This document shows, piece after piece, positions 1-8,654 of a DNA stretch of 64,000 bases. How positions within the stretch are numbered: the first letter of the stretch is position 1; each line of letters opens with the position of its first letter. The stretch is from Emiliania huxleyi CCMP1516 (taxonomy: Eukaryota > Haptophyta > Isochrysidales > Noelaerhabdaceae). The translations under genes and the position numbers were made by a program. Below the pieces are notes generated by a model. The model had not been told where the DNA came from, did no database searches, and saw nothing but the letters and a program-made list of their open reading frames with translations. The stretch lies in assembly GCF_000372725.1 (NCBI RefSeq), contig NW_005198391.1:178944-242943 (forward strand). The letters run 5' to 3'.

Positions 1-125
1 CCGAAAGGGGAGGGGCCCCTCCCTTCCACGGAATTTAAAATTTCCCCCCTCCGCAACAGGACTTTGGGGAGGAGGGGTAAGCCCCCCCAACCCCCCCCCC
101 CCCCGAAAAAGGCGGCGGGGGCAGG
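1..125. other. low-quality contig end duplicating sequence past the gap
   Basis: Bases 53-125 align without indels to bases 331-403 on the far side of the gap. The differences mostly turn mixed GC sequence into G or C runs. This looks like an error-rich copy of the same DNA at a contig end rather than separate genome sequence, so no coding claim is made here. Confidence 0.7.
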
Positions 126-225
126 NNNNNNNNNNNNNNNNNNNNNNNNNNNNNNNNNNNNNNNNNNNNNNNNNNNNNNNNNNNNNNNNNNNNNNNNNNN
201 NNNNNNNNNNNNNNNNNNNNNNNNN
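126..225. other. assembly gap of exactly 100 N
   Basis: One hundred unresolved bases, probably a placeholder length. A run of G follows directly (227-241), consistent with poor sequence at the join. Confidence 0.99.
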
Positions 226-1246
226 AGGGGGGGGGGGGGGGCACCACGACGGTGACTGCGAAGCCTAGCTGCAGCTCCGCGAGAGGCGAGGGGCCGCTCG
301 CTGCGACGGAGCTTAGGATTGCCGCGCTCGGCAGCAGGACTGTGGGGAGGAGGCGTAGGCCGCCGCAGCGCCGCCGCCGCGCGGAGAGGGCGGCGGGGGC
401 AGGCTTGCTCGGGAGCGGCGGCGGGGACGGCGGGGCCGAGGGGGAGTCGGCCGAGGGGGACACGGCGTCTTCGGAGGCGATGGAGGAGAGTAGCTCGTCT
501 AGTCCGGCGTCAAGCCCGGGCTCGTCGGGGAGGAAGGTGGGGAGCTTGTCTCCGGACGAGTAGCTCGGCCCGCTGGTGGAGGGCGAGTGCTCGAGCCCAG
601 CTGCGTCGAGCCCACACTCGTCGAGCAGCGAGGCGGCGCAAGGCGAGCCGGTGCTGCTCGAGCGTCCAGTGTACGGCGAGGCGGGGCGGTCGAGCAGCGA
701 GGCGGTGTCCGTCGCGGAGCTATGGGAAGCGAGCGGCAGCGGCACAGCCGAGTGCGCGAAGGGCAGAGGCACGACAGGAATGAGTGTGCGGGAGATCTGG
801 AAGTCGACGCGGTCGCCGAAGTTCGAGAGCTCGGCCAATCCGGGCAGCGGCACCGGGCTCTCGTCCCGCAAGACCACAAGCTTCGCGCCCGTGCAGTCTG
901 CAGTCTGGTTCACGACTCGGAACGCTGGCATGTGCGACGTACGCGTCGGCTCATTCCAGACCCCACCCGTCTTACGGTTGACAATCACCGCGCTGTCAAC
1001 GCCGACCGGTATCCGAACCCTCGACACGGGTACGCTCACGCCCCTCTCCCTGCATCGCCGGCAAAAGTGCTCACGAAAAGCATTCTTTGTGTTTGGCGGC
1101 AGCGCCTCGCATCCCAGCTCGCCGCCCGAGATGGCGTCGCCCCAGCACATCTCCTTGAATTGGTGGCGCTTGCGCTTTGGCGATTCGGTGGACGCAGTGC
1201 TCGCGAGGAGCGTCGTGTCGAGCATCGCCACAGGTTGTGCCAGCAA
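226..1246 (-). CDS. unknown Cys-rich, Ser/Pro-rich protein (3' end lost in gap)
   Basis: Not recognised. The reading frame starts at 1246 and runs into the gap, so the C-terminus is missing. The N-terminal third holds a basic KRKRH stretch and a compact cysteine block (CWGD, then LGCEAL, then HFCRRCRERG) that could bind zinc. A hydrophobic globular-looking middle follows (residues about 70-160, with VVNQTADCTGAKLVVL). The rest is low-complexity Ser/Pro/Ala with repeated LLDE motifs, suggesting an acidic disordered tail. A nuclear regulatory role is only inferred from this layout. The tail lies in DNA that seems duplicated across the gap. Confidence 0.45.
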
Positions 1247-1372
1247 GACTGCCTTTGGGCGCTATGCGAGATCGCCGTCGCAACGGGGGTTGGGGCCGGG
1301 GTTCCGGTGACCACCCCAACGGCCCCCCCTCTCATGGCTGACCCTGGGCATGGCCTCTCATCCGACAGCCAG

Positions 1373-1688
1373 GGTTCGGATTTTTTGCGGGATATGGTGA
1401 AAAATTGGAACCCAGCGCGCCTTGGCTGCTTTGTGAGGATTCGCCGCCTCGCTTGGAGATGATCTGTACATATGGTACCCGCGCAACCCACCTCGAGACC
1501 ATACCCCCCGCCTGCTGACAGACCCAGCCTCCCGGCTGCCGGCCTCGGGCGGTCAGGAGTGTGTGTGTGTGTGTGTGTGTTCGTATCAAGAATACTCACT
1601 CACTCACTCGGGCGGTCAGGACCATACCCCCCCACCCTTTGGGCCGCGAGGGTACCAACCATACCCCGGAAAAAGTTGGAAGCCAGGT
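1373..1688 (-). mobile_element. MITE copy with a nested insertion
   Basis: This is a reverse-orientation relative of the element at 20562-20743. It shares the terminal motif GGGTTCGGA followed by TTTTTGCGGG-ATATGG and the interior GCGCAACCCACCTCGAG. It is longer than its relative because it carries a 48-bp insertion (1559-1606) plus about 75 bp near its left end. No open reading frame of a transposase type is present, so it is non-autonomous. Confidence 0.6.
1544..1621 (-). mobile_element. 48-bp (CA)n-tailed retroposed module with 15-bp target duplication
   Basis: The 15-bp repeat CTCGGGCGGTCAGGA lies at 1544-1558 and again at 1607-1621. Between them is a (GT)n run followed by TTCGTATCAAGAATAC and TCAC repeats. 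Read on the minus strand the insert is a short unique head ending in a (CA)n tail, like the 3' end of a 5'-truncated retroposon. The same module, with a different target duplication, lies at 20173-20221. Confidence 0.7.
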
Positions 1689-2227
1689 GTGTATTCTCGA
1701 GGTTCTCGAGGACGAGGTGGATGGATATCCTTTGGCCGCGTTGGGTAGCGAGCATTGGTGTGACGCGATCCACGCAGGCGTGTTTTCTGACGGCCGACCG
1801 TCAGTGCACGGAGTTGCCCACAAGTTTCGCGGGAGTGACCCCATGCGTCAAACCCGCGACGTAGCGCGGGTGGGTTGGAGAGGGCTCGCTGCAAGGAAGG
1901 GCGGTGGAAGAGGCCGATCCTCGTAGTCCGCCCCGTTCCTCCCCATCGGGCCGCATGAGCGGCCACGCCTCGCAGATTCGTTTCTCGCGCCTGGGTCAGG
2001 CGCGCGGGGCATCCCCCGGGAGTCGCTCGACCAGCGATCCGAAGAGTGGCCGCTATGAGAGGGAAAGAGCGGGGCCCTCGACGCCTCTGTCCGGCCCTCC
2101 GAGGGGGGGAGGGAATTGCGGGGTCCCCACGGGCGCCTCAGTTCGGCCCTCCCGAGGGGGGGAGGGGAGCAAGAGCACCGCGGGTTAACAATTTCTTCCT
2201 TTTCTGGATGCTGGGCGATCCTTTGCG
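1689..2227. other. non-coding stretch with several hairpins
   Basis: No convincing gene. Three GC-rich hairpins can be drawn near 1853-1872, 1948-1963 and 1986-2006, and a G-rich motif (CCCTCCGAGGGGGGGAGGG type) occurs twice near 2092-2112 and 2146-2166. I could not match it to a known structural RNA. Confidence 0.3.
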
Positions 2228-2353
2228 GTGTGCGGTGTGCATCCATTCGATTCGACGACTACTGAGTCGATGCTCGCCTACATCGTTCTCAGCTCAGTCA
2301 CGTATGTGGTACCAAGAGCTGTCATGCTCGCCAAGCGAGTGAACTCGCCGGTC

Positions 2354-3769
2354 ATGGCCACTCCAAATCAGATGCCTGTCGCACAGCTGAAAGACGAGCT
2401 GGATGGTCTTGGCGTCCCGTGGCGTGGCGTGGTGTCCGAGAGGGAAGGGCTCGTCCAGGCTCTCGAGGAGGCACGCAGGAAACAGGCGCCGTCGTCTCCT
2501 CACCATGCTGCGTCGCCCATGCATAGCTCTGCGTCGCCCATGCCACGGGGCGCGAGTCCTGGCTTTGGCGCCGAGTCGCCCATGCCGGGTCGCGAGAAGG
2601 AGTACGAGTCCTACAAGGCAGGCACCGCTGGCGCCCGGCGCAGCTTCTACGACCTGCCGAATGAGGACTTCCGGCGGCCGTATGGCGCCGGAAGTGCTCC
2701 CGCGTCCCGCGACGGCTACGCTGCGCCTGCGACAGCACCTTCGGCTGCCAGTCCAGCCGGCGGAGCGCAGAGCGTCATTCTGCGGACGAGCGCGGCGGGC
2801 TCGTTTGGGCTGACGATCAAATCGGAGTCCCAAGCTGGCCGCGCACGAGTGATCGTCACGGCGATCGCTCCCGACTCGGCCAACCTGCGGTCCGGCCTCG
2901 CGGTGGGCGACGAGCTCGTTGCCGTGGGAGGCGCGAGGACGGCCGGCAACTACGAGGCGACGATGGGCGCGCTGGCGGCCAGCAAGGCGGCGCCGGTGCG
3001 GTGCGAGGTCGTCCGCCGCTCCGGACAGCCGAGCGAGGCCGCGCCGCCCGCCTACTCCTCCGCCCAGAGTGCTGGCGCATCGGTTTGGCGGAGCGCGGCG
3101 GACGAGGCCACGCACGGCGGACGAGGCGGAGGGGCTGGCCCCCAGCCGCACGACTTCAAGGAGGAGGAGTTTGGCGCAAGGTCACCCTCCGAGGCGTACC
3201 AGGCATTCAGGGCGGAGTACGGGTCTGGCGCAGGGGCCTCTGCCTCGCCCATTGACCCCGGCCACCGCGGCCGAGAGAGTTACGACGCGCCGGGCGAGGA
3301 CCGGTCGCCGCAACGACACCCGGACGACTGGCGGGCGATGCCACCGCCGGGAGACCCGCAGGGGCACCGGCAGGGAAACCCGCACTGGGGCAGGGCGGCG
3401 GGCGTGGCTGGTGGCGCGGATGCCTCTCACCCCTTCGCCACCCGCGACGCGGCTCCCGAGGCGGCGGGGGCGGGTGAGGCCCAGCAGGAGAGGATGGCAC
3501 TGCTCGAGCAGCAGGGAGCCATGCTCGCGGCGGCCCTCGAGGCGGCGACCCTGCGCGTCGCCGCTGTCGAGGCGCGGGTCGCCCTTGTCGAGGCGCAGCA
3601 GCACGGGACGCCGCAGCAAAAGTACTCGCAGCCGGAGTATCCGCCGCAAAGCATGGCGCAGCAGGGCGTGCCGCAGCGAGGCCACTGGCAGCGTGACGGC
3701 GGCCCGGCCACCAGACCGCAGGCTTCCAACGAGGCGTCCGCCACGGCCGCGTGGTTCGCCAAGCAGTGA
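2354..3769 (+). CDS. PDZ-domain protein with SAP-like N-terminus and C-terminal coiled coil
   Basis: Single-exon frame. I chose the ATG at 2354 (MATPNQ) because the upstream frame from 2228 looks non-coding, although that longer start is open. Residues about 8-40 (VAQLKDELDGLGVPWRG) fit a SAP-like helix-turn-helix, which in other proteins binds DNA. Residues about 140-225 are a PDZ domain: SFGLTIKS is the carboxylate-binding-loop region, then GLAVGDELVAVGG. The middle is Ser/Pro/Gly-rich, and an Ala/Glu-rich coiled coil (ALLEQQGAMLAAALEAA) lies near residues 375-415. A scaffold role is inferred; the partner is unknown. Confidence 0.65.
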   Translation: MATPNQMPVAQLKDELDGLGVPWRGVVSEREGLVQALEEARRKQAPSSPHHAASPMHSSASPMPRGASPGFGAESPMPGREKEYESYKAGTAGARRSFYDLPNEDFRRPYGAGSAPASRDGYAAPATAPSAASPAGGAQSVILRTSAAGSFGLTIKSESQAGRARVIVTAIAPDSANLRSGLAVGDELVAVGGARTAGNYEATMGALAASKAAPVRCEVVRRSGQPSEAAPPAYSSAQSAGASVWRSAADEATHGGRGGGAGPQPHDFKEEEFGARSPSEAYQAFRAEYGSGAGASASPIDPGHRGRESYDAPGEDRSPQRHPDDWRAMPPPGDPQGHRQGNPHWGRAAGVAGGADASHPFATRDAAPEAAGAGEAQQERMALLEQQGAMLAAALEAATLRVAAVEARVALVEAQQHGTPQQKYSQPEYPPQSMAQQGVPQRGHWQRDGGPATRPQASNEASATAAWFAKQ

Positions 3770-3893
3770 AACGAGTGTTTGGGGTGTTGTCTAGGTAAAC
3801 AAGGGAAACCGGCCAGGGAGGTGTGAACTGAAAATTTGCGTGTCTTCATCGCTCTGACACTTCCGGGAACTGCCGCTGCCACCTCCCCCCACG

Positions 3894-5717
3894 ATGGTCG
3901 CTGTGGTCTACTGGTTTCGAAAGGTGCGCGCGTGCTCGTCCGTACTCTTGCCTCCCCGCTCCTTCCAACCGCCGTCCGACCCTAGGCGCTGCGCCTGCAC
4001 GACAACCCCGCGCTGATCGCCGCCGCCGAGGGCGCGTCTTCGCTCTACCCAGTCTACTGCCTCGACCCGAAGACCTGCTCGCGCGCGCGCGGCGCGTGGA
4101 CCAACCCCAACCGGATGCGGTTCCTACTCGAGTCGCTCGCCGACCTGGACGCGTCGCTCCGCAAGCTCAACTCGCGGCTCATTGTGCTGCACGGTGACCC
4201 GGTTGAGGCGCTGCCCGCCGCCTGCAAGGAGTGGTCCGCCTCGCGCCTGGCGTACGAGCTCGACTACGAGCAGTACTCGCTGCGCCGCGACAAGGCCGTG
4301 CGCTCGCAAGCCGAGCAGGCCGGCCTCGAGGTGGTGACGCGTGTCGGCCACACGCTGGTCGACCCCGAGGCGCTGCTGCTGCTCTCACGTGGCGCACCCG
4401 TCACGTCGTACGACAAGTTCCGCGGCCTGCTCGCCCAGGAGCTCAAGGCGCGCCCCGTCACGACGCTGCCGCCGCCAGCCTCGCTGCCGCCGCCCGGGCG
4501 CACCGCTGCTCCCCACGCCATCCCCTCCCTCGAGGAGCTCGGCCTCGAGCCGATGGGCGACGCGGCCGTCATCGCGCGCGGCGGGGAGGGCGCCGCACTC
4601 CGCGCGATGGAGGCGCACCTGCGCCGGCGCGACTGGATCGCCAGCTTCGAGAAGCCAAAGACCTCGCCCACCGAGATGCTCGCCGGCGGCCCGTTCGACG
4701 CGGGCGCCGGCCGCTCCACGACAGTCCTCTCGCCGTACCTCACCTTTGGCTGCCTGTCGAGCCGGCTGCTCTACGAGCGCGTCGCCGCCGTGTACGCGGA
4801 GGCGGCGCCGCGCCACTCGCAGCCGCCCGTCTCGCTGCACGGCCAGCTGCTCTGGCGCGAGTTTTACGTCTGCTGCATGCACGCGACGCCAAACTACCGC
4901 CGGATGGTTGGCAACCCGATCTGCAGGCAGATCTCGTGGGGCGAGGACGCGGCGCTGGTGGCGGCGTGGCGCGAGGGGCGGACTGGGTACCCGTGGATCG
5001 ACGCCGCGATGACGCAGCTGCGGCGCGAGGGCTGGATCCACCACCTCGCGCGCCACGCCGTCGCCTGCTTCCTGACGCGCGGCGACCTGTGGCAGAGCTG
5101 GGAGACGGGCGCTGCCGTCTTCGAGGAGTACCTGCTCGACGCGGACGAGGCGATCAACTTTGGCAACTGGATGTGGCTCTCGTGCTCGTGCTTCTTCTAC
5201 CAGTACTTTCGCTGCTACTCGCCGGTCGCCTTTCCGCAAAAGTACGACAAGCAGGGCGCCTACGTCCGGCACTGGCTGCCGCAGCTCGCGCGCCTCCCGG
5301 CAAAGTACATCTACGAGCCGTGGAAGGCGCCCATCGCGGTGCAGAAGGAGGCGGGCTGCATCATCGGGGTCGACTACCCCAAGCCCATCGTCGACCACCA
5401 GGCAGCCGCCGCCGCCACCGCCGCCGCCCCCGCCTCAGCCCGCCCCCTCCTCGCCCCGCCACCGCCCTCGCCTCGGCGACACCCGCACGACCCGCGCCCA
5501 CACGCGCCAGCGACACGCTCCGCAGGTGGTGTCCAAAGAGAATATGGGGAAGATGGCCGAGGCGTACGCGGCCCACAAGGCGGGCAAGGCGGGAGGGGGG
5601 CCCGCCGCAGGCAATGGCAAGCAGGCTGCCGCGGCAGGCAAGCAGGCGGCGGCGGGTGGCAAGCGCAAGCCCGCGGCGAGCGGCGGCGGCGGAAAGCAGA
5701 AGAAGCTCTTCTCGTGA
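3894..5717 (+). CDS. animal-type cryptochrome / (6-4) photolyase
   Basis: FAD-dependent blue-light photoreceptor or DNA repair enzyme of the cryptochrome/photolyase family. Exons: 3894-3923, 3986-5401, 5526-5717, giving about 545 residues. The first exon encodes MVAVVYWFRK and joins in frame to ALRLHDNPAL, the photolyase N-terminus. The FAD-binding half is well kept: LSPYLTFGCLS, LLWREFYV, GYPWIDAAMTQLR, EGWIHHLARHAVACF and SWMWLS-like NWMWLSCS. Both histidines of IHHLARHAV, which matter for (6-4) repair, are present. The tail is lysine/alanine-rich and may be nuclear-targeting. Intron 1 is GT-AG (62 nt); intron 2 (5402-5525) is GC-AG after CAG. Reading through intron 2 would replace a conserved end by proline-rich sequence, so splicing is well supported. 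Repair versus signalling cannot be told from sequence alone. Confidence 0.92.
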
Positions 5718-6384
5718 CTGCCCACCCGCGGGCCTCGCCCCAGGGGTCGGCGTCGATTTGCGCACTCTGGGTTGCGCTCCGAGGAGAGTGAGGAGTAGGA
5801 CGAGGAGTAGGACGGTTGTGAGAAAGTTATGTCTTGTCATGCTTATGCCATATTATGCTCTGTGTGTGTGTGTGTGTTTTTGAACGAGTGGGCGGGCAGG
5901 CTGTCTGTTTACAGGCGCCGTCCGCCCGCGCGCGCGCCGACCCAACTCCGAGCACGCTCGCTCGCCGCTGGGCGGCGCGCGTCCACACTGCGTCGGCAAC
6001 ACGACGCAGGAGCTCGCTCACTGCTGCTGCGGCGGCGGCAGCGACGGCGACTGCGAGCTGACGGCTGACGGCTGTACGGCTGTACGGCTGACGGCTGGCG
6101 GCTGGCGGCTGCGGCGAACGGCGACGGCTCGGTTCGCGTTCGCCCCGCGACGGTGCGACTGAGCCTGCCGCGCTCGATCTGGGAGCCACTCGGCGCCAGT
6201 TCGAGCGGCGGTCGGCTCGGCCACTGCGGGTGCGACGCATGATAGAGCTGCTGGGCGCCGCATCGTGTACTACCGACCCACGCCAAGGCGCGGGGCGGTG
6301 GTGCTCGCCGGCGCTCGCGGTGCTTCGGTGCTCGAGCGCGCTCAACATTGTGGTCGTTCAGGGCGGCTCGCACAGCGCCCGCAG

Positions 6385-6480
<96 letters not shown>

Positions 6481-6547
6481 CCCCTTCCCCTTCCCCTTCA
6501 AGGGCGAGGACACGCGCAGGGGCCGCACCTCTAGCGAAGCCCACAGA
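5718..6547. repeat. intergenic repeats including (GT)n, an ACGGCTG minisatellite and (CA)47
   Basis: A short (GT)n run lies near 5860-5877. A 7-8 bp minisatellite built on ACGGCTG lies at about 6056-6110. A perfect (CA)47 microsatellite occupies 6386-6479. No gene is supported here. Confidence 0.85.
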
Positions 6548-7000
6548 GTGGGAGACTCCTATCACCGCCCTGCCACCCACGTGAGCCTTTTGGCCGCCTC
6601 TGTCAGTGTGCCCGTGGTAGTGAGAGACTGCTGGTGAGAAGCCGGAGGAAGGTCGCTAGTCGAGAGAGATCGCCAGTGGAATAGGGAGTCCACCGTGCTG
6701 CGAGCCTGTCGCTGTCCCTTGTCAGGAGCAGGTGAGAACTAGGAGAGCGCAACCAGTAGGAGGCCCGCGCCTGCCCCCGTGCCGCCGGGTGCAACCTGTC
6801 CTATACGAGAGAGGAATCCCTGGGACCCTGTCGTGTGGGTGAACCCTGCCCAGCCCCCCTCCGTGTCGCGATGCGCTCCCCGCTCCCGTTCCCCTGTGTC
6901 CCTGATCGTCCTTACAAGATCCTGCTCGTGCAGGTGGGGACCCTGTCCTTCTCCCACCCCTCGTTTGGCGTGCCCGTTTTATTTATTTATTTATTTATAT
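6548..7000 (+). mobile_element. retroposon copy, family B, with (TTTA)n tail
   Basis: Homologous along most of its length to the minus-strand element at 13082-13370. Both begin GTGGGAGACTC, share CGAGCCTGTCG...CCCTTGTCAGGAGCAGG and CCTGCTCGTGCAGGTGGGGACC, and end in a simple T-rich tail. The common start suggests a defined 5' end rather than random truncation. This copy carries about 150 bp in the middle that the other lacks. No coding frame or tRNA-type promoter box was recognised. Confidence 0.65.
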
Positions 7001-7207
7001 TATGCACGCGAAAATATCGACGACGCACAATGGTCAATGCTAAATGGTGATGGTCGAAAAGAGATGAACATCGCCTGCACACACTGCGACACAACAACCG
7101 GGGCAAACAAAATCACACGGACCAACGTCGAAAAAAATGTTGTACCTCGAGGTTACAGGGGGAAACAAGAAGATCCCGTGGTGTCAAAAGGGTCGCATAC
7201 CCAAGCT

Positions 7208-7289
7208 ACAGAGGACGGGATTCGAACCCGCGCCCCTTACGAGACTGGAGCCTTAATCCAGCGCCTTAGACCAACTCGGCCACCTCTGC
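7208..7289 (-). tRNA. tRNA-Leu (anticodon AAG)
   Basis: On the minus strand an 82-nt cloverleaf can be drawn. The acceptor stem GCAGAGG pairs with CCTCTGT. The D-arm carries GGCCGAGTTGGTCTAAGGC. The anticodon stem CTGGA/TCCAG encloses the loop TTAAGGC, which gives anticodon AAG. A long variable arm, as expected for leucine, is followed by the T-arm GCGGG-TTCGAAT-CCCGT. It reads CUU and CUC codons after the usual A34-to-inosine editing. No intron is present and CCA is not encoded. Confidence 0.95.
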
Positions 7290-7512
7290 ATCTGGCAACG
7301 AGCTGCTGCCAACTGCGTGAACGAGCGCTGTGAATGCTCTCGCACCCGCAGCTTCGAACCAGCAGTCACTTCCACGGCACAAGGCCATCGTCGTGTTTAG
7401 GCAAACATGCTCGCTGGGCTTGAAACGCTGACAACGCAAGTTGCTTATATTGATGTGTCTCCACCAATCTCACCGGAAGCTCCGCGCCCACTCTCTCGAA
7501 GGGGTGACAGAT

Positions 7513-8163
7513 ATGCGTATCTCGACTGCCGTGTTGCGCCGTTCAGAGTTCGCCGAGCAGCGGTGGGCGAACGGGCTCGGTGTCACGCGCGAGATCGCCG
7601 TCGACCGCACGCCCGATGCCGCCCACCATGCACAAAATGCCGCGCCCTTCCGTTGGAGACTTTCGATGGCGGATCTCGCCGCGCCAGGCGGTCCCTTCTC
7701 CATGCTGCACGGCATCGACAGGAGCCTGACGCTACTCGAAGGTACTGGCGTTACCCTGGCCGTCGATGGAGCGGCGCCGGTCGCGCTAGAGATAAACTCG
7801 CCCTTTGCTTTCCCTGGCGATGTGAAGACCGACTGCAACGTGGGCTCTGCAACGGGGCGAGACTTGAACGCAATGTGGGACCGGAGCCGCTGTACGGCGT
7901 CGGTTAACGTCGTCACCGCCCCCACAGCGGTCGATTTCCCCGTCGAGTCGGCAGTGGCGTTCGCCGTGGCCCTTGCCGATGAGGCCTCTTTAGCAATCTC
8001 TGGCAACGACAGTGGAGCCGACTGCATACCAACGCTGCTTGCGAAGGAGGACGCAATGCGAATGGACGTCGACTCCGTGGGAAAGGACGCGGCTGGAAGC
8101 GCGACGCGTTCGCTACAGGTCCTCTCCGGCACGGTCTACGTGGCATTTTTCTGTGCGGAGTGA
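7513..8163 (+). CDS. HutD/Ves-family cupin-like protein
   Basis: A single-exon protein of about 216 residues matching the HutD family. Recognisable blocks are the N-terminal W-NGLGVTREIA, then FRWRLSMADL, GPFSMLHGIDRSLTLLEG and SPFAFPGD, spaced as in bacterial HutD. HutD is encoded beside histidine-utilisation genes in bacteria and may be a regulator or small-molecule binder; its reaction is unsettled. I prefer the ATG at 7513 (MRISTAVLRRSEF) over the open start at 7441 because the family begins just there. There is no clear targeting signal. A bacterial origin by transfer is possible, since the family is mainly bacterial, but codon use here looks like that of its neighbours. Confidence 0.82.
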   Translation: MRISTAVLRRSEFAEQRWANGLGVTREIAVDRTPDAAHHAQNAAPFRWRLSMADLAAPGGPFSMLHGIDRSLTLLEGTGVTLAVDGAAPVALEINSPFAFPGDVKTDCNVGSATGRDLNAMWDRSRCTASVNVVTAPTAVDFPVESAVAFAVALADEASLAISGNDSGADCIPTLLAKEDAMRMDVDSVGKDAAGSATRSLQVLSGTVYVAFFCAE

Positions 8164-8654
8164 GGGGGCGTGTGGAGCCGTGATATCCACGATCAAGATC
8201 AGGCAATCGCGGAGGAGCTTGCTGGAGATGAGCCTTTGCGCGCCCTGTCTTCTGTGCGCGTCGCGCGTGCGGACGAGTCACGAGAGTTGCCGGGTTGGGG
8301 CACGGAAGGCGTAGAGTTTGCGGTTTGAGTTCGGCGTGTGTTTAGGTGTATGTGGCCGCCGGCGGGTCGCGCGGGGGACCGCGCGGGGTGGGGCTGGGGG
8401 CTGGGGGGTCGGCAATCGGCACCCTTGTGGTGGGAAAATGTATCGACTCTGTGCAAAGCCGGTACGGCATACGAGGGGAAATGGCGCAAGTGGTGTATCT
8501 GGCGGCGCCAAACTCACGCGGCTCATTACACTGCACCGAGGTGTTCGTGAAACGACGACGGGGGCTCGTGGGGCCTCCTAGCGTCGCTCGTCGCGAGGCT
8601 GACGCGGTGTGACCGGGACGCCCGACTGACGGGACCCGACAGCCCACACGACCA
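8164..8654. other. intergenic, nothing recognised
   Basis: GC-rich sequence between the convergent HutD-type and GT77 genes. Several frames are open but none resembles a protein I know. Confidence 0.5.

Noticed and set aside
6386-6479. Poly Thr-His and poly Cys-Val frames
   Set aside because: They are translations of the (CA)47 microsatellite.
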